From Streptomyces qinzhouensis (GTDB lineage: Bacteria; Actinomycetota; Actinomycetes; Streptomycetales; Streptomycetaceae), in the NCBI RefSeq assembly GCF_007856155.1, contig NZ_CP042266.1, positions 7,130,001 through 7,194,000 of the forward strand: 64,000 nt of DNA, in the 5' to 3' direction. Made by a program: the position numbers and the translations under genes. Under the pieces are notes generated by a model, which worked only from the letters and a program-made list of their open reading frames with translations, was not told the origin of the DNA and searched no databases. This document shows, one piece after another, positions 42,801 through 57,800 of the stretch. Within the stretch, counting starts at the first letter, position 1. Each line of letters opens with the position of its first letter.

Positions 42801-45800
42801 CGGTGTCGGCTGGGCGGAGGGAGTCGGCGTACTGGTGCTGGAGCGGCTGTCCGACGCCCGCCGCAACGGACACCGGGTTCTGGCGCTGGTCCGCGGCTCC
42901 GCCGTCAACCAGGACGGCGCGTCCAACGGACTGACCGCCCCCAACGGGCCCGCCCAGCAGCGCGTCATCCGCCAGGCCCTGTCCGGTGCCGGACTCACCA
43001 CCGCGGACATCGACGTCGTCGAGGGCCACGGCACCGGCACCACCCTCGGCGACCCCATCGAGGCCCAGGCGCTGCTCGCCACCTACGGACAGGACCGTGA
43101 CCCCGGACGGCCACTGCTGCTCGGCTCGGTCAAGTCCAATATCGGCCACACCCAGGCGGCCGCCGGCGTCGCCGGAGTCATCAAGACCGTCATGGCCCTG
43201 CGCCACGGCCTCGTCCCGCGCAGCCTGTACGCCGCCGAGCCGTCCCGGCACGTCGAATGGCAGACCGGAGCCGTCGAGCTGCTGGCCGAGGAGACGCCCT
43301 GGCCCGAGACCGGCAGGCCGCGCCGCGCCGGAGTCTCCTCCTTCGGTATCAGCGGCACCAACGCCCATGTCCTCATCGAACAGGCCCCGCCCCTGCCCGC
43401 GCCGGCCGCGCGCGAGGAGACCCCGGTCACCGCCTGGCCGCTCTCCGGCCGGACCCGGACCGCGCTGCGCGACCAGGCCGCCCGGCTGTCCGCGTACACG
43501 GAAGCCCACCCCGAACTCGACCCCGCGGATATCGGAGTCTCCCTCGCCACCACCCGGTCCGCCTTCGAACAGCGCGCCGTCGCCGTCGGCGGCCGCGCCG
43601 AACTGCTGCGCGCTCTGCGCGCACTGGCCCGCGGCGAGACCGACCCGGCGCTCCAGGAAGGCGAGGCCGGTGAAACCAGGGCCGGATTCCTCTTCGCCGG
43701 GCAGGGTTCGCAGCGGGCCGGTACGGGCCGTGAGCTGTACGGCAGGTTCCCGGTGTTCGCCGCCGCCCTGGACGAGGCCCTGGAACATCTGGACCACGGA
43801 TACGAAGTCCCCCTGCGCGAGGTGCTGTTCGCCGCCGATGGCAGCGACGAGGCGGCCCTCCTCGACCGTACCGGCTATGCCCAGCCCGCCCTGTTCGCCG
43901 TCGAGGTCGCCCTCTTCCGGCTGATCACCTCCTTCGGAGTGCGCCCCGGCCCGCTGCTCGGCCACTCCGTCGGCGAGATCGCCGCCGCGCACTGCGCCGG
44001 AGTGTTCACCCTCGCCGACGCGTGCACCCTGGTCGCCGCCCGGGCCCGTCTGATGCAGGCCCTGCCCGAGGGCGGCGCCATGATCGCCGTCGAGGCCACC
44101 GAGGACGAGGTACTCGCCCGGCTCACCGACGGTGTCTCGGTCGCCGCGGTCAACGGCCCCCGTGCCGTCGTCGTCTCCGGCGACGAATCCGGAGCCCTCG
44201 CCCTGGCGGAGACGTTCGCCGCCGAGGGCCGCAGGACCAAACGGCTCCGGGTCGGTCACGCCTTCCACTCCGCCCGTATGGAGCCCATGCTCCAGGAGTT
44301 CCGGCAGATCGCCGAGCAGCTGACGTACACCGCGCCGGTACTCGACCTGGTGTCCCACCCGACCAGCGCGAAGGCCACCGCCGAAGAACTGTCCACCCCC
44401 GGCTACTGGGTGGAGCAGGTCCGCCGCCCCGTCCGCTTCGCCGACGCGGTGAGCACGGCCCGCGCCGCCGGTGTCACCACCTTCGTCGAACTCGGCCCGG
44501 ACGGCGTACTGTCCGCCCTCACCCAGGACATCCTCGGCGACGCCGTCGAATCCGTCCCGCTGCTGCGCACCGGCCGGGCCGAGGAGCACAGCGCCGTCGC
44601 CGCGCTCGCCCGGCTCCACGTACGCGGCATCGCCGTGGACTGGGCCGCCTGCCACGCCCCGACCGGCGCCCGCCGGGTCGAACTGCCCACGTACGCCTTC
44701 CAGCACGAACGCTACTGGCCCGAGCGGACCGCCCCCGGGGCCGTCGCGGCCGGCACCGCGGGAGCCACCGACACCGCCCTGTGGGGCGCGGTCGAACGCG
44801 GCGACACCGACGGTGTCGCCGGTATCCTCGGCCTGCGCGACGAACAGCACGCCGGCCTGGCCGCCCTGCTGCCCGCCCTGTCGACCTACCGGCGCCACCA
44901 CGCCGAACAGACCCTGCTCGACTCCGCCCGCTACCGCGTGGGCTGGCAGCAGGTCCGCACCGGCGCCGCCCCCGTTCTGGACGGCAGCTGGCTGGTGCTC
45001 ACCACGGACCGCGTCGACGACACCGAGCTGCTGGACGCCCTGCGCGGCCACGGCGCCCGGTTCACCCGCCTCGTCCTGGACGACACCTGCCTGAACCGCG
45101 CCGAACTCGCCGCCCGGCTCACCGCGGCGACGGAGGCCGGTGAGCCCGCCGGGCTGCTGTCGCTGCTGCCGCTCGCCGACACCGCCGTCGACCCGGGCGC
45201 CGGTCTGCCCGCCGGCCTCGCGCTCGGTACGGTCCTCGCCCAGGCCCTGCACGACACCGGCAGTACCGCCCCGCTGTGGACGCTGACCCGCGGCGCCGTC
45301 TCCACCGGCACCGCCGATCCGGTCACCCGCCCCGCCCAGGCCGCCGCCTGGGGCCTGGGCCGGGTCATCGCCCTGGAACGCCCCCAGGCCTTCCACGGCC
45401 TGGCCGACCTGGACGAGACCCTGACCGCGCCCACCGTGCAGCGCCTCGTCAGCGCGCTGGCCACCACCCCGGGCGAGGCCGCCGAGGACCAGCTCGCCCT
45501 GCGCGGCAGCGCGGCGTACGGCCGCCGGCTGATGCGACGCCCGGCCGCCGAACTCCCCAAAGACGGGGCGTTCACCGCCACCGGCACCGTACTCGTCACC
45601 GGCGGCACCGGCGCGCTCGGCGCCGAGGTGGCCCGCTGGCTCGCCCGGCACGGGGCCGGCCATCTGATCCTCACCAGCAGGCGCGGCCCCGACGCCCCGG
45701 GCGCCGCCGAACTGGCCGAGGAACTAAGGCGACTGGGCACCGAGAGCACCATCGCCGCCTGCGACGTCGCCGACCGGGACGCGCTGGCCGCCGTACTGGC

Positions 45801-48800
45801 CGCCGTACCCGCCGAGCATCCGCTGACCGGCGTGGTCCACGCGGCCGGCCTCGGCCAGGCCACGCCGCTCGCCACCACCCCGCTCGCCGACCTCACCGAG
45901 TACGCCGCCGCGAAGACACTCGGCGCGGCTCATCTCGACGCCCTGCTGGACGGCCGCGACCTGGACTTCTTCGTCCTGTTCTCCTCCGTCGCCGGCATCT
46001 GGGGAAGCGCCGGACAGAGCGCCTACGCGGCCGCCAACGCCTATCTCGACGCGCTCGCCGAACACCGCCGGGCCCGCGGCCTGACCGCCACCTCCCTGGC
46101 CTGGGGCCCCTGGGCCGGAGCCGGTATGGCCGCCCACGAGGCCGTCTCCGACAGCCTCGCCCGCCAGGGCCTGCGCCCCCTCGCACCCGCCACCGCCCTC
46201 GCCGAACTGGGCCGGGCGATCCTCCAGCAGGACACCACCGTCACCGTCGCCGACGTCGACTGGACGACATACGTCCCCGTCTTCACCGCGGCCAGGCCCA
46301 GCCGCCTCTTCGGCGAACTGCCCGAGGTCCGTACGCTCGCCACGGCATCGAAGACCGAAGCCGGCCCCTCCCCGTTCGTGCGCAAGGTCCGCGCGCTGTC
46401 CGATGCCGAGCGGGACCGGGCGCTGGTGGACCTGGTGCGCCGCGAGACCGCCGCTGTCCTCGGACACGCCTCCGCCGAACCCGTCGCCCCCACCCGGGCC
46501 TTCCGCGATGCCGGTCTCGACTCGCTGACCGCCGTCGAACTGCGCAAACGGCTCGCGACCGCGACCGGCCTCGCACTGCCCGCCGCCATGGCCTTCGACC
46601 ATCCGACGCCCGTCGCCCTCGCCGCCTTCCTCCGCGGTGAGATCCTGGGACCGGCCGAGCACCGGCCGGCCCCACGGGCCGCCGTCACCGGCCGGTACGA
46701 CGAACCCGTCGCCATCGTCGGCATGAGCTGCCGGTTCCCCGGCGGGGTCCGCTCCCCGGAGCAGTTCTGGCGACTGATCGCCGACGGCGGGGACGCCACC
46801 TCCGACTTCCCCGTCAACCGCGGCTGGGACGAGAACCTGTACGACGCCGACCCCGACGCGGGCGGCAAGACGTACTCCACCCGGGGCGGCTTCCTCCACG
46901 AGGCGGGCGAGTTCGACGCAGCCTTCTTCGGTATCTCCCCGCGCGAGGCCCTCTCCATGGACCCGCAGCAGCGGCTGCTCCTCGAAACCACCTGGGAGGC
47001 CTTCGAATCCGCGGGCATCGACCCGGCAGCCGTGCACTCCACCGCCACCGGCACCTTCATCGGCTCCACCTACCAGGAGTACGGCACCGGCATGGACGAC
47101 GCGTCCGCCGGGCACGCCGTCACCGGCACCAGCCCCAGTGTGCTCTCCGGCCGTCTCGCCTACCTCTTCGGCCTCGAAGGCCCGGCCGTCACCGTGGACA
47201 CCGCCTGCTCCTCCTCACTGGTGGCGCTGCATCTGGCCTGCCAGTCCCTGCGCAACGGGGAAAGCACGCTCGCGCTGGCCGGCGGCGCCACCGTCATGAC
47301 CAATCCCGCCCCGTTCATCGCCTTCAGCAGGCAGCGGGCGCTCGCCGTCGACGGCCGCTGCAAACCCTTCTCCGACACCGCCGACGGTATGACCCTCGCC
47401 GAAGGCGTCGGCATCCTCGTCCTGGAACGGCTCTCCGACGCCCGGGCCAACGGCCACGACGTCCTGGCCGTCATCCGCGGCTCCGCCATCAACCAGGACG
47501 GCGCGTCCAACGGGCTCACCGCCCCCAACGGACCCTCCCAGCAGCGCGTCATCCGCCAGGCACTCGGCAACGCGGGCCTGACCGCCGCCGATATCACCGC
47601 CGTCGAGGCTCACGGCACCGGCACCGCCCTCGGCGACCCCATCGAGGCCCAGGCACTCCAGGCCGTCTACGGACCGGGCCACGACGCCGGGAACCCGCTA
47701 CTCCTCGGCTCCGTCAAGTCCAATATCGGCCACACCCAGTCCGCGGCCGGCGTCGCGGGCGTCATCAAGATGGTCCTGGCCCTGCGCGGCGAACTGCTCC
47801 CGCGGACCCTGCACGCCGACGAACCGTCCTCGCACATCGACTGGAGCGGCGGTACGGTCGCTCTGCTCCGGACCCCGGCCGCCTGGCCGGCCGGTGAGCG
47901 GGCCCGCCGCTGCGCCGTGTCCTCCTTCGGTATCAGCGGCACCAACGCGCATGTGATCCTGGAAGAGGCCCCGGCCGCTGTCTCCGGCGGCGAGCCGGTG
48001 CCGTCCCCGGCGCCGCCCGCCGACGAGGAACCGGCACGGGCGGCCACGGAGACTTCCGCCGGGCCGACAGCCGGTGCCGCCCCGGACGCACCACTGCTCC
48101 CGGACGGACCGGCGGCTGTCGCGGAGCCCGCCGGGCGGGCGTCCGCTCCGGTCGGCGCCGCGATTCCATGGGTGCTGTCCGCCAGGACGCCCGGCGCCCT
48201 GCGCGCCCAGGCCGCACAGCTCGCCGAACACCTCGACCGCCTCGACACCGGGCCCGGCGCGCTGCCGACCGATATCGGCCACTCCCTCACCACCACGCGC
48301 GCCCTCTTCGAGCACCGCGCGGTCGTCCTGGGCGACCACGCCGAACCGCTCCGCGCCGGAGTCGGGGCGCTGGCCACCGGGGGCTCCGCCGCCTCCGTGG
48401 TCCACGGCGCCGCCGATCTCGACGGCAGGACCGTGTTCGTCTTCCCCGGCCAGGGCTCCCAGTGGGTCGGCATGGCCGCGGAACTCCTCGACGAGTCACC
48501 GGCCTTCGCCGAGCGGCTGCACGAGTGCGCCGCGGCCCTGTCCGCCTATGTCGACTGGTCGCCGGTCGACGTCCTGCGGCAGGCCGAAGGCGCGCCCTCT
48601 TTGGACCGGGTCGACGTCGTCCAGCCCGTGACCTTCGCCGTCATGGTGTCGCTGGCCCATCTGTGGGCCTCGTACGGCATCACGCCCGACGCGGTCGTCG
48701 GCCACTCGCAGGGCGAGATCGCCGCGGCGGCCGTCGCCGGGGCCCTCACCCTGGACGACGCGGCCCGAGTGGTGGCTCTGCGCAGTCAGGCCATCGCCCG

Positions 48801-51800
48801 CCGGCTGGCGGGCTCCGGCGGGATGGTCTCCGTACCGCTCTCCGCCGACGAGACCGGGAACCGTCTGGCGGCGCGCGCCTGCGGTATCTCGGTCGCCGCC
48901 GTCAACGGGCCGCGGTCCGTGGTCGTCGCCGGTACCCCCGACGAGCTGGACACGTTCATCGAGGAACTCGCCGCCGAGGACATCCGGGCCCGCCGGATCG
49001 CCGTCGACTACGCCTCCCACTCGGCCCAGGTCGAGCAGTTGGAGGACGAACTCCGGGCCGCCCTGGCACCCGTACACCCGCGCACATCCGAGATCCCGTT
49101 CTTCTCGACCGTGACCGGCGACTGGCTGGACACGGCCGCGCTGGACGCCGCGTACTGGTACCACAACCTGCGCCGGACCGTCGGCTTCGGCCCGGCCGTG
49201 GCCGCCCTCCTCGGCCAAGGCCACCAGGTATTCGTCGAGACCAGCCCGCACCCGGTGCTGACCATGGCCGTCCAGGCCGTGGCCGAGGACACCGGACACC
49301 GGGCCGCCGCGATCGGCACCCTGCGCCGCGACAAGGGCGACACCCGCCGCTTCCTGACCTCACTCGCCGAGGCGTTCGTCCGCGGCGCCGGGGCGGACTG
49401 GACCCGGGCCTTCGAGGGCACCGGCGCGCGCCGCGTCGCCCTGCCCACCTACCCCTTCCAGCGCGAACACCTGTGGGCGGTACCGGTCAGGCCGGGCCCC
49501 GCCGGCGAAGGGGACCCCGCGGAAGCCGGGTTCTGGACCGCCGTCGAAGAGGCGGACGTCGAGTCCCTCGCCGCCGGCCTGCGGCTGGCCGAGTCCGAAC
49601 TCACCCCGCTGCTGCCCGCGCTCGCCGACTGGCGCCGCCGCAGCCGCGACCGCGCGGCCGTGGACGCCTGGCGCTATCGCGCCGTGTGGAAACCGCTCGG
49701 CGCACTGCCTCCGGCCCCCCGGATCCCCGGCACCTGGCTGGTGGTCACCACGGCCGGTGCGCCGGCCGACGCCGACATCACCGAGGCACTGACGGCCGCC
49801 GGAGCCGACGTACACCATCTGGTCCTGGACGAGACCTGCGCCGACCGGTCGGTCCTGGCCGACCGCATCGCCACCCAGAGCGCCGCCCCGGCCGGGCCCG
49901 GCACGGACCTCACCGGAATCGTGTCCCTGCTGGCCGCCGACGAAAGCCCGAATGGGGCCGTGCCCGCGCTCACCTCTGGGCTCGCCCTGACCCTCTCCCT
50001 CGTCCAGGCCCTCGGCGACGCCGGCGTCGGCGCGCCCCTGTGGTGCCTCACCAGAGGCGCCGTGTCCACCGGCCGGGCGGACCGGCTCACCCGGCCCGCC
50101 CAGGCCCAGATCCACGGCCTGGGCTGGACCGCCGCCCTGGAACACCCCGACCGCTGGGGCGGCGTCATCGACCTTCCCGGAACCCCGCTCGACGCGCGCG
50201 CCCGGGAACGCCTCGCCGCCGTCCTCACCGGGACGACCGGCGAGGATCAGCTCGCGCTGCGCGCCTCGGGCGTCCTGGCCCGCCGCATCGCCCGCGCCAC
50301 CGCGAGCCGTGCGACCGGCGGCGCCGACGGCCGGCGTCCGCGCGGAACCACCCTGATCACCGGCGGCACCGGCACCCTCGCCCCGCACCTGGCCCGCCGG
50401 CTCGCCGGACAGGGCGCCGAGCACCTGGTACTCACCAGCCGGCGCGGCGCCGACGCGCCCGGTGCCGCCGAGCTGCTCGCCGAACTCCACGCGCTGGGCT
50501 GCGCGGCGGAGTTCCGCAGCTGCGACCTCACCGCCCGCGATGACGTCGCGGCCCTCCTCGGCGGCCTGACGGCCGACGGCCACACCGTGCGCACCGTCGT
50601 GCACACCGCCGCCGTCATCGGGCTCGCCTCCCTGGACGAAACCGGACCCGAGGCCTTCGCCGAGGTCGTCGACGCCAAGGTCAACGGTGCCCGGCACCTG
50701 GACGAACTCCTCGACGACGACCAGCTCGACGCATTCGTCCTGTACTCCTCGACCGCCGGAATGTGGGGCAGCGGCCGGCATGCCGCGTACGTCGCGGGGA
50801 ACGCGTACCTCAACGCACTCGCCGAACACCGCCGGGCCCGCGGCGCCCACGCCACGTCGATTTCCTGGGGCATCTGGTCCGACGATCTGAAACTCGGCCG
50901 GGTCGACCCCGGCCTGATCCGGCGCAGCGGCCTGAACTTCATGGACCCCCAGCTGGCCCTGACCGGGCTCGACCAGGCCCTGGCCGACGACGCGCGGGTG
51001 CTCACCGTCGCCGATATCGACTGGGACCGCTACCACCCGGTGTTCACCTCCGGGCGGCCCACCACCCTCTTCGAGGACATCGCCGAGGTACGGCAGGCGG
51101 CGAGCCGGACCGCCGAACGGCCCGCCGGTGAAAGCGAGTTCATGGTACGGCTGCGGACGCTGCCCGCCGCCGAACAGGACCGGGCCCTGCTGGACCTCGT
51201 ACGCGCCGAGGCGGCCACGGCCCTCGGGCACGCCTCCGCGGAGACGCTCTCCGAGCACCGGGCGTTCCGCGATGTCGGCTTCGACTCGCTGACCGCCGTG
51301 GACCTGCGCAACCGGCTGTCGGCCGTGACCGGTCTCGCCCTGCCCAGCACCGTCGTCTTCGACTACCCCAACCCTCTCTCCCTGGTCGAGTTCCTGCGTA
51401 CGCAGGTCACCGGAGCCCGGACCGGAACCGCCGCCCCGGCCGTCGCCGTATCGCCGCTCGCCGACGACGAACCCATCGCGATCATCGGCATGAGCTGCCG
51501 CTACCCCGGCGGTGTGGAGTCCCCCGAGGACCTGTGGCGGCTCGTCACCGCCGGCGCCGACGCCATCGGCGACTTCCCGTCCGACCGCGGCTGGGACACC
51601 GACGGGCTCTACGATCCCGACCCGGACCGGCCCGGCAGGACGTACTCGACACGCGGTGGATTCCTGGAGCGAGCGGCCGACTTCGACGCCGGCTTCTTCG
51701 GTATCTCGCCGCGCGAGGCCCTGTCGATGGACCCGCAGCAGCGGCTGCTCCTCGAAACCTCCTGGGAGGCCCTGGAACGTGCCGGGATCGACCCGGCCAC

Positions 51801-54800
51801 GCTGCGCGGCAGCCGTACCGGCACCTTCATCGGCGCCGGCTACCAGGACTACACCTCCGGCGGCTCCGCCCAGGAAGGCGCCGAGGGCCATCTGATCACC
51901 GGCACCATCCCGTCCGTCCTGTCCGGCCGGATCTCGTACACCTTCGGCTTCGAGGGCCCCGCCGTCACCCTCGACACCGCCTGCTCCTCCTCGCTGGTGG
52001 CGCTGCATCTGGCCTGCCAGTCGCTGCGGAACGGGGAATCCACCATGGCCCTCGCGGGCGGCGTCAGCTTCATGGCCACGCCCAACGCCTTCGTCGGCTT
52101 CAGCCGGCAGCGGGCCATGGCCGTCGACGGCCGCTGCAAGGCCTATGCGGAGGCCGCCGACGGCATGAGTCTCGCGGAGGGTGTCGGCCTGGTCCTCGTC
52201 GAACGGCTCTCCGACGCCCTGGCGGGCGGCCACCGGGTCCTCGCCGTGATCCGCGGCTCCGCCGTCAACCAGGACGGTGCGTCCAACGGTCTGACCGCCC
52301 CCAACGGGCCCTCCCAGCAGCGCGTCATCCTCCGGGCCCTCGCCGACGCGGGTGTCCGCGCCGCCGATGTCGACGCCGTCGAAGGCCATGGCACCGGCAC
52401 CCGGCTGGGCGACCCCATCGAGGCCCAGGCCCTGCTCGCGACCTACGGACAGGACCGTGACGCCGGCCGGCCGCTGCTGCTCGGCTCGGTGAAATCCAAT
52501 CTCGGCCACACCCAGATGGCCTCCGGTGTCGCGAGCGTCATCAAGATGGTCATGGCCATGCGGCACGGGGTGCTGCCCGCCAGTCTGCACATCGACCGGC
52601 CCTCCGGCCAGGTGGACTGGACGGCCGGAGCCGTCGAGCTGCTGGCCGAGGAGACGGCCTGGCCCGAGACCGGCCGCCCGCGCCGCGCGGCCGTGTCCTC
52701 CTTCGGCCTCAGCGGCACCAACGCCCACACGATCCTGGAGCAGGCCCCGGCCGCGCCGCCCGCGCCGGAGCAGCCTGCGGACGTAGCCCCGTGGGAGGAC
52801 CCGCCCGCGCGGCCCGTGGCCGTCGTCCTGCCGGAGGACCCGCCCGCGCAGCCCGCGGCCGTGGTTCCGCTGCTGCTGTCCGGCCGGACCGAGGCCGCGC
52901 TGCGCGCGCAGGCCGGGCGGCTGCTCGACATGTTCGAGGACCGGCCGGACGCGCTGCCGCTGCCCGTGCTGGGACGGGCCCTGGCCACCGGCCGTGCCGC
53001 CCTGGAACACCGGGCCGCGGTGGTCACCGACAGCCACGAGGAGTGCGTACGGGCCCTCACCGCACTGCGGGACGGCCTGCCGGACTCCGCGCTGCTGACC
53101 GCCCGCGCCGCGGCCCGCGGCGGCCGGACCGCTTTCCTCTTCACCGGGCAGGGCAGCCAGCGTCCCGCCATGGGCCGTGAACTGTACGACCGCTATCCGG
53201 TGTTCGCCGAGGCGCTGGACGCCGTACTGGCCCGCTTCGATCTCGAACTGGAGCGGCCGCTGCGCGAGGTGTTGTTCGCCGAGCCCGGCAGCGCCGAAGC
53301 CGCACTGCTCGACGACACCGCCCGCACCCAGCCCGCCCTGTTCGCCCTGGAGGTGGCCCTTCACCGGCTCGTCGAATCCTGGGGCATCCGGCCCGGCCAT
53401 CTGGCCGGACATTCGATCGGCGAGTTCGCCGCCGCCCATGTGGCAGGGGTGTTCTCGCTGGAGGACGCCTGCACACTGGTCGCCGCGCGCGGCCGGCTGA
53501 TGTCGGCCCTGCCCGGCGGCGGTGCGATGGTCTCCGTGGAGGCCACCGAGGACGAGGTACTCGACCGGCTCACCGACGGTGTTTCGATCGCCGCCGTCAA
53601 CGGCCCCCGCTCACTGGTTCTGTCCGGCGACGAGGAGCCCGTCCTGGAGGCCGCGGCGCGGTTCGCCGCGCAGGGCCGCCGGACCAGGCGGCTGAGGGTG
53701 AGTCATGCCTTCCACTCGCCGCATATGGACGCGATGCTCGACGCCTTCGCCCGGGTCGCGCGCGGGATCACCTACCACCCGCCGGTGATCCCTCTCGTAT
53801 CGGCCGTGACCGGCCGGCTCGCGGAAACCGAGCGGCTGTGCACGCCCGAGTACTGGGTGGAGCAGGTGCGCGGCACGGTCAGGTTCGCCGATACGGTCCA
53901 CTGCCTCGCCGGTCTTGACCCCACCGTGCTCCTGGAGATCGGCCCGGACGCCGTGCTGAGCGGCATGGCTCAGGAATCCCTGCCCGATGAGCGGGTCACC
54001 GCCGTACCGGCGCTGCGCCGGGACCGCGCGGAGGCCCCGGCACTGGCCACCGCCCTCGCCCGGCTCCATATCCACGGGGTACGGGTGGACTGGGCCGGGT
54101 TCTTCTCCGCGAGCGGCGCCCCGCATCCGGGCGCCGCCTTCGGATCCCTGCCGACCTACGCGTTCCAGCGGCAGCGCTACTGGCCGGAGAACGGCCGGTC
54201 CGGTACGTCCGGGCCCGCCGCCGATCCGGTGGACGCCGCGTTCTGGGCGGCCGTCGAGCGGGCCGACCTGCCCGCGCTCGGCGCCGGTCTGGGGCTGGAC
54301 GATGCCACCCTGACTGCTGTCGTGCCCGCCCTCACCTCGTGGCGCCGCAAGCGCCGCGCCGAGTCCACCGTCGACGGCTGGCGTTATACCGGCATCTGGA
54401 AGCCGCTGCCCGCCACCCCGGGCACGGGAACGGGCACCACGCTCACCGGCAGCCGGCTCTGCCTGGTACCGGCGGACCCCGACTACCCGGAGGGTGACCA
54501 AGAGTTGCTCGGCCGCCTCGGCGACCGGTTCACCCTCACCGTCCCCGCCGGTGAGACGCGTACCGCCCTCGCCGCCCGGCTGCGTGAACTGGCCTCGGCG
54601 AACGGTCCGTTCACCGGGGTCCTGTCCCTGCTGGCGCTCCAGGAGGACGGTCTGCTGCCGACGGCCACCGCCGTCCAGGCCCTGGGCGACGCCGGGATCG
54701 AGGCTCCGCTGTGGTGTCTGACCCGGGGTGCCGTCAGTGTCGGCCGCTCCGACCGGCTCGGCCGGCCCGGCCGGGCCGCCGTCTGGGGCCTGGGCCGCAG

Positions 54801-57800
54801 CGCGGCGCTGGAGCACCCCGAGCGGTGGGGCGGGCTGCTGGACCTGCCCGAAGTCCTCGACGAGCCCGCCGTACACCGGATCGCCGGACTTCTCGCGGGG
54901 ACCGAGGGAACGGGGCTCATCAGGGGTGAGGATCAGCTGGCGGTACGTGCCTCGGGGGTGTACGCCCGCCGGCTGGCCCGGCTCCCCTGGGCGGACCGTG
55001 CCGATGCCCGCCCGTACACCCCCACCGGAACCGTCCTGATCACCGGCGGTACCGGCGGTATCGGCGCGCACGTCGCCCGGCGGCTCGCCGCCCGCGGCGC
55101 CGCACATCTGCTGCTCGTGAGCCGGCGCGGCGCCGACGCGCCCGGCGCGGCGGAGCTCGTCGAGGAACTCGCCGCTCTCGGCACCCGGACCACCCTGACC
55201 GCCTGCGATATCGCCGACCGCGACGCGCTCGCCCGCGTCCTGGCCGCCGTCCCGGAAGAGCTGCCGCTGACCGCGGTCTTCCACGCGGCCGGAGTGGTCG
55301 CGGACGGTGTCCTCGATACGCTCACCCCGGAGGCGTTCGCGGCCGTACTCGGCCCGAAGGCCACGGCCGCGCGGCATCTGCACGAGCTGACCCGGGACAC
55401 GGATCTGGCGGCCTTCGTGCTGTTCTCGTCCACCGCGGCCGCTCTCGGCGCCGCCGGGCAGGCCAACTACGCGGCCGCCAACGCCTGTCTCGACGCGCTC
55501 GCGGAACACCGGCGCGGGCAGGGGCTGCCCGCGACCTCCGTCTCCTGGGGCCCCTGGGCCGGCACCGGTATGGCCGGTGACAGGACCGGCGTCGAGGCCC
55601 GGGTCCGCCGGGGCGGCTATACGCCCATGGCACCGGAGCTGGCTCTCGACGCGCTGACCCTGGCCCTGGACCACGGTGGCCCGGCCGCGCTGACCGTGGC
55701 GGACATCGACTGGGCCCGGTTCGCCCGGGTGTTCACGGCGATCCGGCCCAACCCTCTACTCGCTGAGCTCGCCGATCCTGCCGAGTCCCGGGGCGCGGGC
55801 GTTCCGGCGCGGTCGGCCGGGGGTGACGAGAGCGGCCTTCGGCAGCGGCTCGCCGGCCTGCCCGCGGTCGCCCGCGCCAAGTTCGTCCTGGACTTCCTGC
55901 GGGCCCGGGTGGCCGCCGTACTCGGTCATGCCGACGCCGTCGCCATCGGCGCCGACCAGGCCTTTACCGACCTCGGCTTCGACTCGCTGACCATCGTCGA
56001 ACTGCGCAACACCCTGATCGCGGCCACCGGTCTGCGGTTGCCCGCGACCCTGGTGTACGACTACCCGACCCCGCGGGATCTCGCCGCACACCTGCTCACC
56101 GAGCTGACGGGCGACCTCACCGAGCCGACGGGCGACGCGGAGTCCGCCGCCGTCCCGCAGGTCCCCGCGACCGTCGTGGACGCCCACCGGGACCCGATTG
56201 TGATCGTGGGCATGGGCTGCCGGTTCCCCGGCGGGGTCGCCTCCCCCGAGGACCTGTGGCGGCTGCTGGCCGACGGTGAGGACGCCATCTCGGCCTTCCC
56301 CGCCGACCGGGGCTGGGACCTCGACACCCTCGGCCGGGGCGGCTCCGCCACCCTGGAGGGCGGTTTCCTCGACGGCGTCGGCCACTTCGACGCCCCCTTC
56401 TTCGGCGTCTCGCCGCGCGAGGCACTCGCCATGGACCCGCAGCAGCGCCTGCTCCTTGAAACGTCCTGGGAGGCCCTGGAGCGGGCCGGTATCGCCCCCG
56501 ATTCGCTGCGTGCCAGCTCCACCGGGGTGTTCATCGGCACCAACGGCCAGGACTACACCTCCGTCCTGCGCCGGGGCACCGCCGACGTCCGGGGCCATGT
56601 CGCCACCGGCAACACCGCCAGCGTGATGTCCGGACGCCTCTCCTACACCCTGGGCCTGGAGGGCCCGGCCGTCACCGTCGACACCGCCTGCTCCTCCTCA
56701 CTCGTCGCCCTCCACCTCGGCATCCGCGCCCTGCGCGGCGGCGAGTGCTCCCTCGTCCTCGCCGGTGGTGTGTCGGTGATGTCGAGCCCCGACTCGTTCA
56801 TCGAGTTCTCCGCCCAGGGCGGGCTGGCTCCCGACGGCCGCTGCAAGCCCTTCGCCGACGCGGCCGACGGCACCTCCTGGTCGGAGGGCGCGGGCGTCCT
56901 CGTTCTGGAACGGCTCTCCGACGCCCGGCGCCACGGCCGCACGGTCCTGGCGGTGCTGCGCGGTGCCGCCGTCAACCAGGACGGTGCCAGCAACGGACTG
57001 ACCGCGCCGAGCGGGCGCGCCCAGCAGCGCGTCATCCGCCGGGCGCTGGCCGACGCGGGCCTCGCGCCCGCCGAAGTCGACGCCGTCGAGGCGCACGGTA
57101 CCGGCACCCCGCTCGGCGACCCGATCGAAGCCGGCGCGCTGATCGCCGCGTACGGACAGGACCGGGAACGGCCACTGCTCCTCGGCGCCGTCAAGTCCAA
57201 TCTGGGCCACACCCAGGCCGCCGCCGGAATGGCCGGCGTCATCAAGACGGTCCTGGCCATGCGGCACGGTGTCCTGCCGCGCACCCTGCACCTGGACACC
57301 CCGTCCACACACGTGGAATGGGCGGACGACGCCGTCACCCTGGTCCGTGAGGAGCAGGCGTGGCCCGTGACCGGGCGTCCCCGCCGGGCGGGTGTCTCCG
57401 CCTTCGGCGTCAGCGGCACCAACGCGCATGTGATCGTCGAACAGGCGCCGCCCGCGCCCGACCCGGACGTTCCGTCGGTGGTTCCGTCGGTGGCGCCGTG
57501 GGTGGTGTCCGCCAAGTCCGGGCCCGCACTCGACGCACAGCTGGCGCGGCTGGCCGGGCGGGCCGGGGAGTCGCCGCTGGACATCGGCTTCTCGCTGGCC
57601 GCCGGACGGACCCACCTCGCGCACCGGGCCGTACTCGTGGACGGCACGGAGGTCGCCCGGGGTACGGCCGCCGAGCGGTCCCTCGCGGTCCTCTTCTCCG
57701 GCCAGGGTTCGCAGCGTCCGGGCATGGGCCGCGAACTGCACGCGCGTTTCCCGGTGTTCGCCGAGGCCTTCGACGCCGTCTGCGCCGAACTGGACCGGGA

